NCBI GenBank assembly: GCA_038240875.1
Contig: JBBRGG010000047.1
Location: 1 to 16,988, forward strand
Direction of reading: 5' to 3'
Length of the DNA stretch: 16,988 nt
Source: JBBRGG01 sp038240875
Lineage (GTDB): Bacteria > Planctomycetota > Phycisphaerae > Phycisphaerales > UBA1924
Below the pieces are notes generated by a model, which worked only from the letters and a program-made list of their open reading frames with translations, searched no databases and was not told where the DNA came from. Of this stretch, positions 14,052 to 16,988 are shown one piece after another; position 1 is the first letter of the stretch, and each line of letters begins with the position of its first letter. Position numbers and translations under genes: made by a program.

Positions 14052-15551
14052 ATGACCCACACGCCTCATCATCAAATGACTCGCACGAGCACGCCAGCCA
14101 ACATCGCATGGCTGGTGCCTTCGCTGATCGAGGGATCGGGCGGGCACCGCACGATCCTACAGAATATCGAAGCGCTCATGGACCGTGGGCACAACTGCAC
14201 GCTGTACGTCGAGCACAATGGCCCAACCACGGGGGATGAGGCGGAAGGCGCACTTGCGACGATTCGCCGGCAGCTCAAGGGATACTTCGGCTTTGACGAT
14301 GCGCCGATCAAGCTTGGGTTCGCGGTTGAGCAGCCTTGCGACATGGTGGTCGCGACGGCGTGGTATACCGCGCATGCGGCGGCGCAGACGAGCGTCGCTC
14401 ACAAGGTTTATTTTGTGCAGGACTACGAGGCGTGGTTCATGCCCATGGGCGATGGATATATCTATGCAGAAAATTCGTATCGTCTGGGACTGACGCCGAT
14501 CACAATTGGACGCTGGCTGACGACGCGGCTGGCGTCGCAGTTTGACTGTCGTGGAGCGTACTTTGATTTCTGTGCGGCGGCGGATGTGTATTCACGTTTG
14601 CCTGAGATCAAGCGTGAGAAAGCCGTGTGCGTGATCGTGCAGCCGGAGAAGCCGCGGCGGTGTCCGCGCACTGCAATTGAAGCGCTGGGCATCGTCAAGC
14701 ACTTCATGCCAGAGGTCACAATCCATATGTATGGCTCGCGCGATCGTCCCGGCGTGTGGTACGACCACGAGTGGCATGGTCTGATGAATGTGCAGCAGTG
14801 TAACGAGTTATACAACCGTTCGCGGGTAGGGCTGTGCATTTCGGCGAGCAACCCGTCACGGATTCCATTTGAAATGATGGCGGCGGGGTTGCCCGTGGTC
14901 GATGTGCACCGCGAGAATAACGTGTTTGATATTCCTGAGTCTGCGGCTCTTCTAGCCGACGCAAGGCCGGAAGATCTTGCGCAGGCGATCATGGACTTGT
15001 TGCGCGATCCGGCGCGATGCGAGGCGATGTCCGCTGCAGGGCTTGCATTTATGCGGAATCGACCGCTCGAGCGCGGGTTTGAGCAGTTTGTTCACGCGGT
15101 TGAGTCGGTGCTTGCCGGTCGCGAGCGCGACTTTGCCAATGTTCATGCGAATCTGGCCCCGATGTATGGTCGGCCCGCAATCATCGCCGACGTGCATGCG
15201 CCTAAGGCTCCTAAACCCAGCGAAGCGGAGATTCGAGCTGCGGAACGCAGGCATCAGGAGATGGAGCAGCGTATATCGGCGCAGCGCGAGCTTGATTCCA
15301 TTCTTGATTCCAAGGCGTGGAAGAAGCTGGTTTCGCTGAAGGAGACGGGGTTGTATCGCGTGGTGGCGAACGCGCGATTTGGTGATGGGTGGGATCGGAT
15401 CGATCCGAATGAAGATCCGCGGGTTCGTTTGGCGCGGGTCAAGAACAGCCGCACATACAAGTTTATTGTCAAATCGAAGACAACGAACTTGTACCGGTGG
15501 TACGTGAAGAAGCCTACTTCAGCGAGCAGCAACGGTCATCATCCGCGCTAA
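14052..15551 (+). CDS. GT4-type glycosyltransferase, WsaF-like (rhamnosyltransferase family)
   Basis: A 499-residue GT-B glycosyltransferase resembling the WsaF group, which transfers rhamnose or related sugars in S-layer glycan and O-antigen synthesis. The N-terminal domain starts IAWLVPSLIEGSGGHRTI (18-35); KVYFVQDYEAWF (118-129) is a distinctive WsaF-like segment. The C-terminal domain has VCVIVQPEKPRRCPRTAIEA (192-211), IHMYGSR (224-230) and the donor-binding region LCISASNPSRIPFEMMAAGLP (261-281), where the Glu in PFEMMAAGLPVV corresponds to the GT4 E-x7-E area. Residues about 390-499 are an extension with a helical part and two similar 17-residue units around 420-436 and 466-482. The ATG at 14052 is used; the ATG at 14076 is an alternative. 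It follows the CmcI-coiled-coil gene by 113 bp and precedes the HAD gene by 89 bp. The sugar is unknown. Confidence 0.88.
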   Translation: MTHTPHHQMTRTSTPANIAWLVPSLIEGSGGHRTILQNIEALMDRGHNCTLYVEHNGPTTGDEAEGALATIRRQLKGYFGFDDAPIKLGFAVEQPCDMVVATAWYTAHAAAQTSVAHKVYFVQDYEAWFMPMGDGYIYAENSYRLGLTPITIGRWLTTRLASQFDCRGAYFDFCAAADVYSRLPEIKREKAVCVIVQPEKPRRCPRTAIEALGIVKHFMPEVTIHMYGSRDRPGVWYDHEWHGLMNVQQCNELYNRSRVGLCISASNPSRIPFEMMAAGLPVVDVHRENNVFDIPESAALLADARPEDLAQAIMDLLRDPARCEAMSAAGLAFMRNRPLERGFEQFVHAVESVLAGRERDFANVHANLAPMYGRPAIIADVHAPKAPKPSEAEIRAAERRHQEMEQRISAQRELDSILDSKAWKKLVSLKETGLYRVVANARFGDGWDRIDPNEDPRVRLARVKNSRTYKFIVKSKTTNLYRWYVKKPTSASSNGHHPR

Positions 15552-15640
15552 TTACATTCAAGACCAAGCCCGAGAGCTGAAACAAGGGCGAGAGACAAAT
15601 GCGGGTTTGAACGAGAACATTGCATTATGAAAAGGTTGGA

Positions 15641-16988
15641 ATGACTTCACCGCTTGGCACACTAGATCAGGACAACGCCGTCGAGGCCGACTCGGCGAAG
15701 TCGGTGGCGTCGCGCGAGGTGCTCGGCACTGGAACTAGTACAGGTAGTGGCACTAGTTCTGGCATTAGCACCAATCTGGCTGAAGCCGAGCCGACAGACG
15801 TGCAAGTGGATCGACCCGAGGCTATCACGATGATTGAAGGTGTTGGCGAACGAAATGGCTTAAAGAATACCCTGCAACGCGTGCCACACTTGGCGCCCGA
15901 TGCGTCGAGTGCGCATGTGCCACAGAGCCCTTGGGCATTGCGTGGCACGCTCGTGAGCTTTGATGTGTGGGACACGCTGGTGCGGCGGAAGTGCCATCCC
16001 GATGAGGTCAAGCTTGCGACGGCTGCGACGCTACTCGTGCGAGAGCCCGGGATCATCAAGGCGTTTGCGTCAACCTATGCATTGTTGATGCTTCGCCAGC
16101 AGGTAGAGGCGGCGATTGGCGGGCGCAGACGCGTGCTTGGATTAGATGATGAGTATCGCGCGGAAGAAGTGTTTCCGGAGTGGATTGCTGCCGCCCGAGG
16201 TCTTTCGGTGCCCGACGATGCGGCCCGGGCATTGGCAGATGCTTTGGTAGAGTTGGAAGTCGAGCATGAGATGCGGGTAACGCACGCCGACCCGTTGGGC
16301 GTGGCGCTCGTGCGTGATGCGGCACGAGAAGCACAGAGCGAAGTGATACGCGAAAAACAGGACGAGGCTGGTGCGAGTCAACTCAATGGCCAAGCTAATG
16401 GCCAACGCAGTGGCCAAGCTAATGGCCAAGGCAAAAGTGCAAAGGACGTTCCCGCCAGGGCGGCCCGCATGCCCATCGCGGTTTCGGATTTTTATCTCGG
16501 CCAGCGTCACCTCACGCGGATTTTGAAGAACGTCTGCCCGGACCTTCCTCTTGAGCATGTTGTCGCGTCGTGCGATGTTGGGCTCAACAAGCGTTCGGGA
16601 CGTCTCTTTCAGCATGTTCAGCAGCGATTCCATGTTGCACCGATCCAGCACGTACACATCGGCGATAGCGTCCACGCAGATGTTGAAGCGTCGCGAAAGA
16701 TCGGGTGCAAGCCGGTCCACTTTGCGAATCCATCGCTTGATCGGGTTCGTGCCGAGCATCAAGTACGATTTGCGCATCGTGCCAATGGAATTGGGCACGA
16801 TTGGACGGCGTTGGTTCGCGCGTGCGACGGGCTTAGCCCGAGCATCGCGCTAGGTTCGCTGAACTCAACGCGATCTACAAGCGGGGCACGATCCGAGAAC
16901 GTAGCGCAATCGAAGCATGCACCAGGTCTTGCCCGCGCGGGATATCACGCGGCTCCGTTCTTGGTTTCGTATGTGCTGCGGATCCTTG
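15641..16988 (+). CDS. HAD-superfamily protein of the glycosyltransferase-associated type (3' end missing)
   Basis: At least 449 residues, open at the right edge. The start ATG at 15641 has AAAGG five bases upstream. HAD motifs are in order: motif I VSFDVWDTLVRR (105-116; Asp108 and Asp111), motif II AVSDFYL (280-286), Lys317 in LNKRSGRLF as motif III, and motif IV HIGDSVHADVEASR (339-352; Asp342, Asp347). FDVWDT plus SDFYL and a Gly-Arg-Leu-Phe after the lysine fit the predicted HAD hydrolases found in polysaccharide clusters (COG5610-like), often fused to a C-terminal glycosyltransferase, so a glycosyltransferase may follow beyond the edge. Residues 1-100 are a disordered extension with a GTSS-type repeat (29-44), and residues about 240-270 carry a GQAN repeat inserted just before motif II. 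The substrate is unknown. A 218-residue open frame on the opposite strand is a shadow. Confidence 0.85.
   Translation, partial: MTSPLGTLDQDNAVEADSAKSVASREVLGTGTSTGSGTSSGISTNLAEAEPTDVQVDRPEAITMIEGVGERNGLKNTLQRVPHLAPDASSAHVPQSPWALRGTLVSFDVWDTLVRRKCHPDEVKLATAATLLVREPGIIKAFASTYALLMLRQQVEAAIGGRRRVLGLDDEYRAEEVFPEWIAAARGLSVPDDAARALADALVELEVEHEMRVTHADPLGVALVRDAAREAQSEVIREKQDEAGASQLNGQANGQRSGQANGQGKSAKDVPARAARMPIAVSDFYLGQRHLTRILKNVCPDLPLEHVVASCDVGLNKRSGRLFQHVQQRFHVAPIQHVHIGDSVHADVEASRKIGCKPVHFANPSLDRVRAEHQVRFAHRANGIGHDWTALVRACDGLSPSIALGSLNSTRSTSGARSENVAQSKHAPGLARAGYHAAPFLVSYVLRIL
15725..15772 (+). repeat. 12-bp-period repeat encoding GT(S/G)(S/T) in the HAD protein
   Basis: Four 12-bp units encode GTGT, STGS, GTSS and GIST (residues 29-44) in the disordered N-terminal extension. 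The units are diverged at the DNA level (for example GGCACTGGAACT, GGCACTAGTTCT, GGCATTAGCACC), so the array is older or less regular than the others. Confidence 0.65.
16388..16429 (+). repeat. 12-bp tandem repeat encoding GQ(A/R)(N/S) in the HAD protein
   Basis: Three full units and a partial fourth: GGCCAAGCTAAT, GGCCAACGCAGT, GGCCAAGCTAAT, GGCCAA. Units one and three are identical. They encode GQAN, GQRS, GQAN, GQ (residues 250-263), placed between the cap region and HAD motif II. The DNA unit differs from the NRDE-gene unit GGCCATGCAAAT at two positions. Confidence 0.9.

Noticed and set aside
16142..16798. A 218-codon open frame on the minus strand with hydrophobic stretches
   Set aside because: It is antisense to the HAD gene, whose four motifs are intact, and its Ala-Ile-Ser-Leu repeats are simply the reverse complement of the GQAN array.

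Overview
The window looks like a chromosomal segment of a free-living, diderm bacterium with moderately high GC. It holds a bacterial GH3-family gene, a TANGO2/NRDE-family gene and a DinB-like gene beside a surface-polysaccharide export cluster. This mix is common in Planctomycetota, and I would guess that phylum, possibly the Phycisphaerae side, but nothing here proves it. Several genes have clear Shine-Dalgarno sequences (GGAGG, GAGGA, AAAGG). I see no tRNA, rRNA, CRISPR array, transposase or integrase.

Left part (1-5931, all on the + strand): the 3' portion of a LolD/MacB-type ABC ATPase; a pair made of an alpha/beta hydrolase and a GH3-type acyl-acid amido synthetase; a DinB/YfiT-like four-helix protein with candidate metal-binding histidines; and a TANGO2/NRDE protein that starts Met-Cys and carries a histidine-rich tetrapeptide repeat. 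These look like ordinary chromosomal genes of general or unknown function.

Right part (6021-16988): a polysaccharide assembly and export cluster. It contains an ABC-2 permease of Wzm type (minus strand), an exported and C-terminally membrane-anchored protein of unknown family with tail-fibre-like features (minus strand), a class I SAM methyltransferase whose stop overlaps the start of a Wzt-type ATPase with a carbohydrate-binding C-terminal domain, a CmcI-type methyltransferase/hydroxylase-like protein with a coiled coil of about 210 residues, a WsaF-like GT4 glycosyltransferase, and a HAD-family protein of the glycosyltransferase-associated type that runs off the right edge. A reasonable reading is that the glycan is built by the glycosyltransferase and HAD-associated enzymes, modified or capped by the methyltransferases, recognised by the Wzt C-terminal domain and exported through the Wzm permease.

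The most unusual signal is a recurring 12-bp (four-codon) tandem repeat inside at least four unrelated genes: NRDE, Wzm (twice), CmcI-coiled-coil and HAD (twice). Three of these arrays are built on units that begin GGCCA, and the NRDE and HAD arrays encode near-identical GHA(N/S) and GQA(N/S) tetrapeptides. Other points of interest are the separation of the Wzm and Wzt genes on opposite strands, a possible methyl-cap and coiled-coil 'ruler' arrangement, and two perfect palindromes in intergenic DNA.
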